A stretch of 52,210 bases of DNA, taken from the NCBI GenBank assembly GCA_021803655.1, contig JAJZLK010000073.1, positions 1 through 52,210 of the forward strand, given 5' to 3'. The position numbers and the translations under genes were made by a program. The first letter of the stretch is position 1, and every line of letters begins with the position of its first letter. Below, piece after piece: positions 33,630-42,656 of the stretch. The stretch comes from Thermoplasmata archaeon (GTDB lineage Archaea > Thermoplasmatota > Thermoplasmata > Thermoplasmatales > Thermoplasmataceae). A model generated the notes under the pieces. The model made no database searches and was not told the DNA's origin. It saw nothing but the letters and a program-made list of their open reading frames with translations.

Positions 33630-35982
33630 GTTTCGCCTTCCCTTTCACAACCTTCTTCACGGTCTTCTTCTCCTTCTTTACCGGTTCTTTCTTCTCCTCC
33701 TTCACTTTCTTGGGTTTGTGGTTGAACTGGCAGTCCATCTTTGGACAGAATTTCCACTTCCTCTTGTTGCGGGACGCATAAAGCAGAGGAGACCCGCAGT
33801 GCTCGCACTTCTCGCCTGAGGTTGATATATAGCCCATCTGGGGAAGAGGGTAAGTAGTCGTGCATTTTGGATAATTTGCACATCCGATGAAGCGCTTTCC
33901 AAACCTGGACTGCCTGATTATAAGGTCTCCGCCATCCTGCGGACAAGCCCCGATAGAATCCTTCTTCCTGTTGAATTCACAGTACGGATCGAGGCACCTT
34001 GTCTCTGGAGACTGTCCTCTCCTGATCACCTTGATCTTCGGGAGACCACAGACCGAGCACGGTTCTCCCGTATTCTGCACCAGTCCCATGATTCTGACTA
34101 CGGTATTCGTCCGGCATCCGCTCACCGTGCAAGAGACCTTGTAAAGTTCCCTGTCCCTCGACAGCGACAGATCCCCTCCGTCTACCGGACATTTCCCGAA
34201 AGGTTCGCCGGAAACAATGCTCTTCTTCACCCTTTCCCGGATCTCCTCCTCGTTCTTCTTCAGGTCCGAGAGAACTACCCTGAGCATTTCCTTTGATTCT
34301 GATATCACCTTTTCCATTGAGAGTTCGTTCGAAGCAACCTTGTCCATGTCTTCCTCAAGTCTTGCAGTCATCTCGGGCTCAGAAATCTTTGAGTCTACAG
34401 TCAACAGCGCATCGACGAGCCCTATGCCTAGCGGGGTCGGGCGAACCGGGTTTCCCTCGATGAAGCCGCGACCCTGAAGCTTATCGATTATGTCGTGCCT
34501 CGTGCTCTTTGTGCCAAGCTTGAGGTCCTCCATTGTTTTCAGGAGGCTGGAGATATCGTATCTCGGTGGCGGTCTGGTCTCATCTTCCTCCAGATTCACC
34601 GACTTCACTTTCACCTTTTCACCCGGTTCCAGATCAGGCATTGCCTTCTCCTTTACAGTCCGATACGGATATATGGAGAGCCAGCCGGGGTCTGTTACCC
34701 TAGCACCGGAACACTTGAAGCCATATCCATTGACATCCACTGCTGCATTCTTGACCTCCTTGGTCCCCTCCCTGTGCACCGTTGCGAAGAACCTCCTTAC
34801 GACGAGCTCATAGACCTTTGCGTAGTCCCCTTTAAGGCTGCCGGGTGGCGGAACAGACACCGGATATATAGGAGGATGATCCATAGTTTCGGTCTTCCCC
34901 CTGGATGGCCTTATGCTCTCAAAGGAAAGAATCTCGTTCGCGATTGGCGCAAATTCTCCCTTCGCAAGCTTGTTCAGGATCGATTTGAGGGAAATTGTTC
35001 TCGGATATACTGTGTTATCTGTCCTCGGATAACTGATGAATCCTCTAACATATAGCGATTCAGCCGCCGACATTGCCCTTCCCGGGCTCACCCCTATCCT
35101 GGAGGCTTCCCTGAGGAATTCCGTTGTATTGAATGGCTGCGGCCGGTAAATCCTCTCGTCGTGTTTTTCAAACTCCTTCACCGTTCCATGTTCTGACTGT
35201 GATCCCTTGAGTGCCTTCTCCGCCTCTTCCCTGTCGAAGAAGGGACCGTTTTCATAATCGCCTGTGAAGTCTATGTCCTTATGAAAAGTGGCAATGAGCT
35301 TCCAGAACTTCTGCGGAACAAACTTCCTGATTTCCAGTTCCCTCTTGACAATCAGGGCGAGTGTTGGCGTCTGAACCCTGCCTATGGAAATGAAATTCTT
35401 TCCCAGCCTCTTCGTTGCGAGCGAAAAGAATCTTGTGAGCACAGCACCCCAGAGGAGATCTATTTCTTCCCTGGCCTGCGCTGAGTCTGCCAGGTTGAAG
35501 TCAACGCTGATCAGGTCAGAAAACGATTTCCTGACTTCATCCCCGGTGAGCGCACTGAACTTGGCCCTGAACACGTTTCCCTGTTCCTTGCCTCTGGCTT
35601 TCCCGCCCAGTATGATATCCAGGGCTTCTACCCCGATTAGCTCTCCCTCCCTGTCGTAGTCGGTTGCTATGATGATTCTCTGGGCTTCCCTGCTGAACCT
35701 CGAAAGAGTGTCGAATGCCTTCCTGTTCTTGACATTCTTTATTGTCTTTACGCTGAGGAGCGATTCAAGCGGAACCGAAGACCAGTTGGAATAATCCTTT
35801 GGGAAGTCGAGTTCAACGATGTGTCCGCTCAGCGGCACGACTATGTTCTTCCCTCCATCGCCCTCAAATTCGTGGAAATTCAGTCCGCCGGCCCTGGACG
35901 CTTTGGCCTTTCCATCTGAAAGGAAATAGGAAATCCTCCTCCCGGCGTCTGCCTTTTCTGCAATTATAAGAGTTGTTGTCAA
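33613..35982 (-). CDS. topA: DNA topoisomerase I (type IA)
   Basis: 789 residues. The TOPRIM domain includes IIAEK at the start and ATDYDREGELIG; the active-site tyrosine is in FISYPRTDNTVYP; SIGRVQTPTLALIVK is the conserved region of domain IV. The C-terminus carries four Cys4 zinc motifs (beginning CPVDGG, CSVCG, CPQDGG, CEHCG) and a long lysine-rich tail. It relaxes negative supercoils. TTG 35982 is the start, because TAA is the codon directly before it. Confidence 0.95.
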   Translation of the reverse strand: MTTTLIIAEKADAGRRISYFLSDGKAKASRAGGLNFHEFEGDGGKNIVVPLSGHIVELDFPKDYSNWSSVPLESLLSVKTIKNVKNRKAFDTLSRFSREAQRIIIATDYDREGELIGVEALDIILGGKARGKEQGNVFRAKFSALTGDEVRKSFSDLISVDFNLADSAQAREEIDLLWGAVLTRFFSLATKRLGKNFISIGRVQTPTLALIVKRELEIRKFVPQKFWKLIATFHKDIDFTGDYENGPFFDREEAEKALKGSQSEHGTVKEFEKHDERIYRPQPFNTTEFLREASRIGVSPGRAMSAAESLYVRGFISYPRTDNTVYPRTISLKSILNKLAKGEFAPIANEILSFESIRPSRGKTETMDHPPIYPVSVPPPGSLKGDYAKVYELVVRRFFATVHREGTKEVKNAAVDVNGYGFKCSGARVTDPGWLSIYPYRTVKEKAMPDLEPGEKVKVKSVNLEEDETRPPPRYDISSLLKTMEDLKLGTKSTRHDIIDKLQGRGFIEGNPVRPTPLGIGLVDALLTVDSKISEPEMTARLEEDMDKVASNELSMEKVISESKEMLRVVLSDLKKNEEEIRERVKKSIVSGEPFGKCPVDGGDLSLSRDRELYKVSCTVSGCRTNTVVRIMGLVQNTGEPCSVCGLPKIKVIRRGQSPETRCLDPYCEFNRKKDSIGACPQDGGDLIIRQSRFGKRFIGCANYPKCTTTYPLPQMGYISTSGEKCEHCGSPLLYASRNKRKWKFCPKMDCQFNHKPKKVKEEKKEPVKKEKKTVKKVVKGKAKREKDS

Positions 35983-36237
35983 TTACGTGCCCGAGGTCAT
36001 GGAAGAAGGAGGTAATAAAATATTTTTCAAAAAACTCAAAGATTGTGACTGGCGAAGACGTATCCAGGCGTGAGTCCTGAAACCCCCATCTGCTGCCGGC
36101 GCATAAATTTTCATTTCCAGACAGTCAAAGGTTCCGCATCAATAACAGTATTGAAGAATATCTGGCCATGTAAAGACCCCTGTCCCTGTGCGGATGGAAA
36201 CATTTATTCTTATGGGGATGGTTGAGGCACATCCGGC

Positions 36238-38001
36238 ATGATCCACAGAAACAGGAAGGGCTTGTTGAAAATCGATTCCGCCATCATTGTGATTGCCCTG
36301 ATGATTTTCGTTTACGTCGCGATATTTTCCCTGTTTTCCTATCTCCGTTTTCTTAATTTCTATACGGGCAACTGGGACCTGGGAATAAACATGCAGGAGC
36401 TGTGGGCCACAACCCACGGGAAATTCATGTACGAATCTGCGGATTATGAGAACTATCTGGCAGTTTCACATCTGGAAATACACCCTACCCTGGTTGCCAT
36501 CCCGGTTGCATATATCTTCTTCTATCTTCCCGGTGCAGCGACTCTTTTTATCCTGCAGTCACTCTTCGTATCCGCTGCAATAATCCCTCTTTATTTTATT
36601 TCCAGAAAGCTGATCACGAACAGAGCAGTTGTTTATTCCATTCTGGCACTGTATCTCCTCTCGGTTGGAATAGTCTCCTCCCTGCTTGATGATTATCACT
36701 GGATGTCACTGATTCCGCTGGAGTACTTCTCCTTCTTCTACCTGGTATGGCAGAAGAGATACTATCTCTCTGTACTTCCATTCATAACCGGCATCTTTAC
36801 CCTTGAGGTATTTCCTTTTCTTGCTGCCTCCGTGATCCTCTATCTTGCATTTTCCAGGTGGGGTGTTCTGGCCCTGCGTTTCTGGAAAATGTCCAGAGAA
36901 AGGGACTGGATTGTGTATGTTGTATATATTATAATTTGCGGCGTGTCATTTCTCTTCCTCAGATATCTGCAGATTGTTTTCTTTCCCGCTCTGCTTGGAA
37001 ACGAGAACTCGGTCCCGTACATCACAAGATCCTTTGATCCTTTCTTCAACCTCCATCCCGGAATATACGGATTTGCCAATGGTATATTTTACTGGATCAT
37101 ACTCTATGCATCCCTTGGTTTCCTGCCCTTTCTCCATAAGAAACACTTTATCCTTGCAGCCCCGTGGATCTATGAAACGATCATCGTTCTGCCGAATTAC
37201 TCCGGGTTGGGGAACCAGTATGCGTTCATAGGAATGCCTCCCATCATGATTGGAGCGATCATGGGCATTCAGAGGATTCAGCGTGTCGAACCTTACAGGC
37301 TCATGACGACCTTCAGGATCGCGGCCATCGGATCATCAGTGTTTCTTGTGTCACTTGTTCCTGTTGACTACTACCTTGGTTTCTCCGTATATCATGCCAT
37401 TATTACAGCAGTGATTTTTCCCGGAATAATACTTCTCTTTCTGGGATTCAGGAAGATCTCCCGCTTAACGGGCAGGAACCATGTTCATGCAGAGGTAGAC
37501 AGTAATTTCCACAGAAAACGGGCCGTCGTAGGTATCCTGATTGTTGTGATACTTTTCAATCTCCTGATTTCTCCTGTTGGCCTTCAGCAAATAGAGAACA
37601 GGTCAGTGAGCGGCGGTTATGCCTTCACCTACGGAGTCAATCCGGAGTTCAGCGACGCCAAGTCGCTTGCCGCAATGGTGGGGCACAATGGGCAGGTGTT
37701 GGCTTCCAACCACCTCTTTCCCCTTGTTTCAGAGGACCTTAATGCGTATCCCATCGCTTCCCTCGGAACTGCCAGCGAAACCCACTACTACGGGCTTCCC
37801 TTCAATGAGTCAACTCCTCCGGTTTACCTATTTATAGATTCTTCAGAAATTGCATCAGTCCCTGCCTACCTGGTGTCATATCTTCACAACTCATCGATTT
37901 ATGGGCTTCTCGGGGCCGTCTATTCTAACGTCTCGTTTCCGGGCGACATCTTCCTTTATGAATTGAATTATTCTGGTTCCCCTGTTATTTATTATGTGTG
38001 A
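36238..38001 (+). CDS. DUF2079 polytopic membrane protein
   Basis: 587 residues with about twelve hydrophobic helices. The first extracellular loop has NWDLGINMQELWATTHGK and SHLEIHPTLVAIP, the conserved acidic and histidine pattern of DUF2079, a GT-C-like glycosyltransferase fold of unproven function. A soluble C-terminal domain of about 130 residues follows the last helix. A TATA-like CATTTATTCTTA near 36201-36212 lies about 30 bases before the ATG. A role in lipid-linked sugar transfer is plausible but not shown. Confidence 0.82.
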   Translation: MIHRNRKGLLKIDSAIIVIALMIFVYVAIFSLFSYLRFLNFYTGNWDLGINMQELWATTHGKFMYESADYENYLAVSHLEIHPTLVAIPVAYIFFYLPGAATLFILQSLFVSAAIIPLYFISRKLITNRAVVYSILALYLLSVGIVSSLLDDYHWMSLIPLEYFSFFYLVWQKRYYLSVLPFITGIFTLEVFPFLAASVILYLAFSRWGVLALRFWKMSRERDWIVYVVYIIICGVSFLFLRYLQIVFFPALLGNENSVPYITRSFDPFFNLHPGIYGFANGIFYWIILYASLGFLPFLHKKHFILAAPWIYETIIVLPNYSGLGNQYAFIGMPPIMIGAIMGIQRIQRVEPYRLMTTFRIAAIGSSVFLVSLVPVDYYLGFSVYHAIITAVIFPGIILLFLGFRKISRLTGRNHVHAEVDSNFHRKRAVVGILIVVILFNLLISPVGLQQIENRSVSGGYAFTYGVNPEFSDAKSLAAMVGHNGQVLASNHLFPLVSEDLNAYPIASLGTASETHYYGLPFNESTPPVYLFIDSSEIASVPAYLVSYLHNSSIYGLLGAVYSNVSFPGDIFLYELNYSGSPVIYYV

Positions 38002-38152
38002 ACAGGAAGGCTAATCGAGGAATCTAAGCATTCTTGTTCCAGCCTGTTAGCGGCAATGTGCGACCTGAATAGTTGCGGGCCGGTTTCTTGTTCAGTTACG
38101 TCAAACTTAATTGAAAGGAAAGTGCTGACCCTTAAAGGATCAGGAAGAGAGA

Positions 38153-38740
38153 ATGGAATCCATTGAGCGGAAAGTGCGCGGAATAGCCCTGAAACTCTAC
38201 ACCATGGACACTGTGTACGAACCTGCTGAGGACACTCGCCTCATGATGGAATCTGTGGAACCGGGGAAGTCACTTCTGGAAATTGGCTGCGGGTCCGGAG
38301 CGGTCTCAATACTCTCTTCTGCACTGGGATCGAAGGTGCTGGCAACGGACATCAACCCGGAGGCAGTGACCCTCACACAACGGAATGCCGAACTCAACTC
38401 TGTTTCCCTGGAAACGCGCGTTTCAGACCTCTTCACGAATGCTCAAGGAAAGTTCGACACCATCGTATTTAACCCGCCTTACTTGCCCACCGAAGACGAT
38501 GTTGAAGGATCAGAGCAGTGGAACGGTGGGAGTGATGGATTCGGTCTTGTCAGGCCATTCCTGGAACAGTGCCCGGAACACCTCCTTCCCGGCGGAGATG
38601 TTTATATAATCCTCTCCTCGCTTACCGACATTGAGTCCCTGATAGGCGAGTTCGGGAACATGCAGTTTGAAGTAAGGGGATCGGATAAATTTCAGTTCGA
38701 GATCATATACTGTTACAGGATCACGGGTAAAGAGAAGTGA
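38153..38740 (+). CDS. HemK/PrmC-like (Mtq2-type) N5-glutamine methyltransferase
   Basis: 195 residues. SAM motif I is LLEIGCGSGAVSI, the family opening VYEPAEDTRLMMESV is present, and catalytic NPPY is in IVFNPPYLPT. Archaeal and eukaryotic Mtq2 enzymes methylate the glutamine of the GGQ motif in the peptide release factor aRF1. No Trm112 partner gene is visible nearby. It lies three bases upstream of the DRG GTPase gene, another translation-associated protein, in one operon. Confidence 0.9.
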   Translation: MESIERKVRGIALKLYTMDTVYEPAEDTRLMMESVEPGKSLLEIGCGSGAVSILSSALGSKVLATDINPEAVTLTQRNAELNSVSLETRVSDLFTNAQGKFDTIVFNPPYLPTEDDVEGSEQWNGGSDGFGLVRPFLEQCPEHLLPGGDVYIILSSLTDIESLIGEFGNMQFEVRGSDKFQFEIIYCYRITGKEK

Positions 38741-38743
38741 AGC

Positions 38744-39832
38744 ATGGGAACCACTGAGGACAGGATAAAGGAGATCGAGGAGCAACTGAAGAAGACTCAG
38801 TACAACAAGGCTACTGAGCACCACATTGGCCTCCTCAAGGCGAAGATCTCCAGGCTTCAGATGGAAATGGAATCCCACAAGAAGGGGGGTGGCCAGGGAT
38901 TCTCTGTTCCAAAAACCGGCGATGCAACCGTGAGCCTTGTCGGCTATCCAAACGTTGGAAAGAGCTCTCTTCTCAACGCGCTGACAGGAACTGAGAGTGA
39001 GGTGGGAAATTTTGCATTCACAACACTGAAGGTTATTCCCGGAATACTGGAATACGAGGGGACAAAGATCCAGATACTGGATCTTCCGGGAATCATCGAG
39101 AACGCCTCTGCCGGATCCGGAAGGGGGAGGGAAGTACTCAGCGTTGTACGGAACTCCGATCTTGTGCTCATAGTCACGGATTACGAGGCAAAAGGAATAG
39201 AGGGAATCATGTCTGAGCTCTACAAAGTCGGTATTGTTCTGAACCGCAGGAAGAAGAACATATCCGTGAAGAGAACAAACTCCGGTGGAATCCGGATACA
39301 TGCCCCGAAACACATTGAGGTCACCGCAGAAACCATAACCTCCATACTGAAAGAATTCAAGATCACAAACGCCGATGTTTACATCAGGGAGAAGGTAAGC
39401 GCAGATGACGTTATTGACTCAATGCGGCCCTCATCCGTGTTTGTGCCGTCACTGCTTGTGGTAAACAAGACAGACATGCCGTACAGCAGGGAACGGATGC
39501 TTGAAAGGATTCCCCAGGGACTTGGATTCCTCGAAGTTTCGGCCCGCTCTGGAAAGGGGATTGATGAGCTGAAGAACCGGATATACGAAAGACTCAACCT
39601 CATCCGGATCTATATGCGGGAAAAATCGGGGGCAACCGACATGGAGAGACCACTTGTAATGACCCATGGCTCAACCGTAAGGGAGGCCGTGAGAAGCATA
39701 TCCAGGGAGATGATGGACTCCTTCAGGTACGCCATGCTTTCAGGCCCGAAGAGGAAGTTCAGGGAAATAAGAGTGGGACTTGATTATACCCTTGAGGATG
39801 GAGACATACTCACGATAATCAGCAGGAACTGA
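38744..39832 (+). CDS. DRG family GTPase with TGS domain
   Basis: 362 residues. An N-terminal coiled-coil region is followed by G1 VGYPNVGKSSL, G3 DLPGI, and G4 NKTD, with the DRG-specific insertion between G3 and G4. The C-terminal TGS domain spans roughly residues 285-362. DRG proteins associate with ribosomes and translation. It is cotranscribed with the release-factor methyltransferase gene. Confidence 0.96.
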   Translation: MGTTEDRIKEIEEQLKKTQYNKATEHHIGLLKAKISRLQMEMESHKKGGGQGFSVPKTGDATVSLVGYPNVGKSSLLNALTGTESEVGNFAFTTLKVIPGILEYEGTKIQILDLPGIIENASAGSGRGREVLSVVRNSDLVLIVTDYEAKGIEGIMSELYKVGIVLNRRKKNISVKRTNSGGIRIHAPKHIEVTAETITSILKEFKITNADVYIREKVSADDVIDSMRPSSVFVPSLLVVNKTDMPYSRERMLERIPQGLGFLEVSARSGKGIDELKNRIYERLNLIRIYMREKSGATDMERPLVMTHGSTVREAVRSISREMMDSFRYAMLSGPKRKFREIRVGLDYTLEDGDILTIISRN

Positions 39833-39833
39833 T

Positions 39834-40205
39834 TTATCTCCTGACGGCTGATGAGAACCATTCCCTGGTAGCGCTGCCCAGGGACACAAGAACGTCCGAA
39901 AACTCTGCCTTCCGGCTCACTGCATCCGAAAACTTGTCGCCTGGTTTCGCAACCAGTACCTCAACCCCGGACCTCTTGAGCATAAGGAATCCACTGAAGC
40001 TGAGGCTTCCTCTTGGAACAAGTATCCTGTTGGCATTGAGCTTTATGCATTCCCATGCGAATGCGTTCCGCTTTCTCTTCCTCTTCAGCACAGGATTCGC
40101 TGCCTGAACAGCAAACTCCTTCAGGTTCTCGTCGTATACAATCATGTATTTCGCGGTCGAGAATGGCGCAATTCTTTCTTCCGGGTCAAGAGCAGTGCAC
40201 AGCAA
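39834..40205 (-). CDS. Small protein with dinitrogenase FeMo-cofactor-like fold (tentative)
   Basis: 123 residues. ALDPEERIAPFSTAKYMIVY resembles the opening strand-loop-strand of the NifX/NifB C-terminal (DiNase_FeMo-co) fold, and ANRILVPRGSLSF with GVEVLVAKPGDKFSDAV could be its later part. No nitrogenase genes are present; many archaea hold such proteins without nitrogen fixation. The start is TTG 40205 or a downstream ATG; TAG lies in frame four codons upstream. Function is unknown. Confidence 0.5.
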   Translation of the reverse strand: MLCTALDPEERIAPFSTAKYMIVYDENLKEFAVQAANPVLKRKRKRNAFAWECIKLNANRILVPRGSLSFSGFLMLKRSGVEVLVAKPGDKFSDAVSRKAEFSDVLVSLGSATREWFSSAVRR

Positions 40206-40298
40206 TTCGAAACGCTAACTCGTACCTTGCATAAATCCTTTACGTCGCAAAAACAGCGATCTGCCGGCAGGCACATGAGAGTGGTTCGGCGGTTGATC

Positions 40299-40754
40299 TC
40301 ATAGAAGTTTCCACATCACGTAAGCGTCCGAAAGATCGCTGTAGTAGGCCGTGATCGACCCTGTAATTGAATAACCGATCCTCCTGTAGAAGTTAATGGC
40401 CCCGACATTGTCCTTCTTTACCTCGAGCCTGACGCCTATGTATCCTGAACTTCGGGCAAGATTCTCGAACCTCTCCATGAGAATCCCACCAATTCCCAGT
40501 CTCCTTGACTCCCTCTTCACCGCAAGGAGCAGGACCCTGGCTTCTGTCCTTGAATATTTAGAGCCGCAGATAAGCCCGATGAGTTCACTGCCTGAATAGC
40601 AGACCATGAAAGCTTCAGGCCACTGGTCACGCAGTTCGCTGATAAGGGATTCACTGTAAAACTCAGAAAGGGAGCTGTTAGCCAGCATCGTGGCATCAAG
40701 CAGATCAGCAGAGGTGAAATTCCTGAAGAGGAGGGATGGTGACTTGATTGCCAT
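40299..40754 (-). CDS. GNAT family N-acetyltransferase, RimI-like
   Basis: 151 residues. The acetyl-CoA-binding motif A reads AVKRESRRLGIGGILMERF (R/Q-x-x-G-x-G/A), followed by RLEVKKDNVGAINFYRRIGY and the YYSDLSDAYVMWK closing strand, the standard RimI/Ard1 pattern. Archaeal RimI-like enzymes acetylate protein N-termini. It is a single gene on the minus strand. Confidence 0.9.
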   Translation of the reverse strand: MAIKSPSLLFRNFTSADLLDATMLANSSLSEFYSESLISELRDQWPEAFMVCYSGSELIGLICGSKYSRTEARVLLLAVKRESRRLGIGGILMERFENLARSSGYIGVRLEVKKDNVGAINFYRRIGYSITGSITAYYSDLSDAYVMWKLL

Positions 40755-40793
40755 GCAGACTAAAATAAGGTCTTCGTTGATAACACCTTTGGA

Positions 40794-42602
40794 TCAGGAC
40801 TGGAGGGACTTTATTCTCCTTATCTCCCTGTTGTAAGCCTCTGCGATCTCAGGGAATCCAATTGTTCCGAGTATTTTCCGGCTTCCGGGCTGATCCACAA
40901 CCACAAGCTTTCCAAGCGTGCTCCTTGAAAGGATGTCGAGAGCCATGTGTATGTTATCGTCCTTTGTTATTGTGAGGGTGTCATGGATCATCACCTCCTT
41001 CACCAGTGTCTCTGACATATTGATCCCCTCTCGTATCTCCTCCAGCGACAGGTAGCCAACGAGTTCATTGTCAACCTCTACAACCGCACTCTTCGTCCGG
41101 CTCTCCCTGAGTACCGATAGGGCCTCCTTCAGGGTCGCGTCCGGAGATACGTGGATATAATCCTTCTTGTAAGCCTCGTAGACCTTCACCTGTTCCATGA
41201 TAGGCTTCTGGTATTCTGCCGCATGAGCAGGGGAATCAGCACGGGTATCTACCTGTTTGCTGTAGATTCCTGACTTCCCGCTAATGAAGTAGGCTGTCAC
41301 AGTGGCTAACATCAGCGGCAGGAAAAGCGTATAGCTCTGGGTCATCTCAGTCCCCATTATTATCACGGAAAGCGGAGCCTTGGAAATTCCCCCAAAGAAT
41401 GCTATCATGCAGACTATTGTCACTTCCAGGATACTCACGAACGGGAAGAAAGGGTGCATGATTATGCCGATTGCCCCTCCAAGAAATGCCCCGGTAACGA
41501 GACCGGGAGCAAATACCCCTCCTGATCCGCCTGACCCGATGGTAAATGAAGTTGCCACTATCTTTACCAGGACCAGCGTGATCAGGAGCCAGAGCGGAAA
41601 GAAGTATCCGTCATAGAATATCTGCTGTACCCACCCGTATCCGAGTCCCATTACCTCCGGGAAATACATTGCGATGATTCCCACAGCAAGTCCCCCGATA
41701 GCGGGCCTGAAGTAAACGGAAATATGATTCATCTTCCTGAACACACTCGTGAGCCAGTAGAACGTTTTCACGTAGCCTATGCCGATCACGCCGGCCAGTA
41801 TTCCAACCAGTAGGTAGAGCAGCAGGGAGGCTGGATGGAAGAAGCCAAGATTAGCCTGTGCAGGAAGGGTGAATATTGGCCTGTAGTCGAACATGTAGCC
41901 AAAGATGGAGTAGCCAGTAACTGATGCGATAAATGACGGGATCAGGGCTTCGACTTCGAAGTCCTTCCTGTAGAGGATTTCAGAGCTCAGAAGCGCTCCT
42001 CCCAGCGGAGCCATGAATATGCTGCCTATACCGGCCCCTATTCCGGAAGCCATGGCGATCCTCCGGTCCCTGTCGCTCATTGTGAAGACATCTGCCACAA
42101 ACGATCCGAAACCGGCTGCAATCTGGGCCGTTGGGCCTTCCCTCCCCGCGCTTCCTCCGGAGCCTATTGTTATTGCAGATGACAGCATCTTTATGAGAGG
42201 GACCCTACGCCGTATCCGTCCGTTCTTGTTGTGAAAAGCGTCGATTGCGGCATCAGTACCATGGCCTTCGGTCTCGGGTGCGAACCTGTAAACCAGAAAG
42301 CCGGAAAAGAGTCCTCCCAGGGTTGTTGACAGCGGGATCAGCAACAGGCGCAGGGATGGAAAGATCGTGAATTCCGGAAGAGGGAATCCGGGGGTGCCTC
42401 CAGATATTCCGGAGTGAGGCAGGCTGATCCCGGCAAGCTTATTCATAAAAATATAGCTGAACAGGTATAGACTGTAATAAATGAGGATAGACCCAAGTCC
42501 TGCCACAATGCCGATCAGGACTCCGAGAATCACCCATTTCCGAATGTCCCCGGCCTTCACCTGTGTGTTAATCCAGCCATGAATGGATGTCAGGTACCGC
42601 AT
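40794..42602 (-). CDS. ClC family chloride channel/transporter with CBS domains
   Basis: 602 residues. The selectivity filter segments are GSGGSAGREGPTAQ, containing the gating glutamate, and GSGGSGGVFAPGL. About eleven membrane helices span residues 20-430. A CBS pair in residues 470-600 (TKSAVVEVDNELVGYL and KLVVVDQPGSRKILG) would sense adenine nucleotides. In acidophiles ClC transporters help control proton and anion balance. Whether this one is a channel or exchanger cannot be told. Confidence 0.95.
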   Translation of the reverse strand: MRYLTSIHGWINTQVKAGDIRKWVILGVLIGIVAGLGSILIYYSLYLFSYIFMNKLAGISLPHSGISGGTPGFPLPEFTIFPSLRLLLIPLSTTLGGLFSGFLVYRFAPETEGHGTDAAIDAFHNKNGRIRRRVPLIKMLSSAITIGSGGSAGREGPTAQIAAGFGSFVADVFTMSDRDRRIAMASGIGAGIGSIFMAPLGGALLSSEILYRKDFEVEALIPSFIASVTGYSIFGYMFDYRPIFTLPAQANLGFFHPASLLLYLLVGILAGVIGIGYVKTFYWLTSVFRKMNHISVYFRPAIGGLAVGIIAMYFPEVMGLGYGWVQQIFYDGYFFPLWLLITLVLVKIVATSFTIGSGGSGGVFAPGLVTGAFLGGAIGIIMHPFFPFVSILEVTIVCMIAFFGGISKAPLSVIIMGTEMTQSYTLFLPLMLATVTAYFISGKSGIYSKQVDTRADSPAHAAEYQKPIMEQVKVYEAYKKDYIHVSPDATLKEALSVLRESRTKSAVVEVDNELVGYLSLEEIREGINMSETLVKEVMIHDTLTITKDDNIHMALDILSRSTLGKLVVVDQPGSRKILGTIGFPEIAEAYNREIRRIKSLQS

Positions 42603-42656
42603 CGTAGATCAGTTTAGCGGGGATACCCGCACTACTAATATCAATTTCTCCGAACA

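Noticed and set aside
34495-35055. 186-codon open frame on the plus strand
   Set aside because: Antisense to topA, which is well supported over the whole stretch.
38510-39313. 267-codon open frame on the minus strand
   Set aside because: Antisense to the methyltransferase and DRG GTPase genes; no motif and implausible composition.
39834-40205. Nitrogenase-related function for the small NifX-like protein
   Set aside because: No nif genes are present and such folds occur widely in archaea that do not fix nitrogen.
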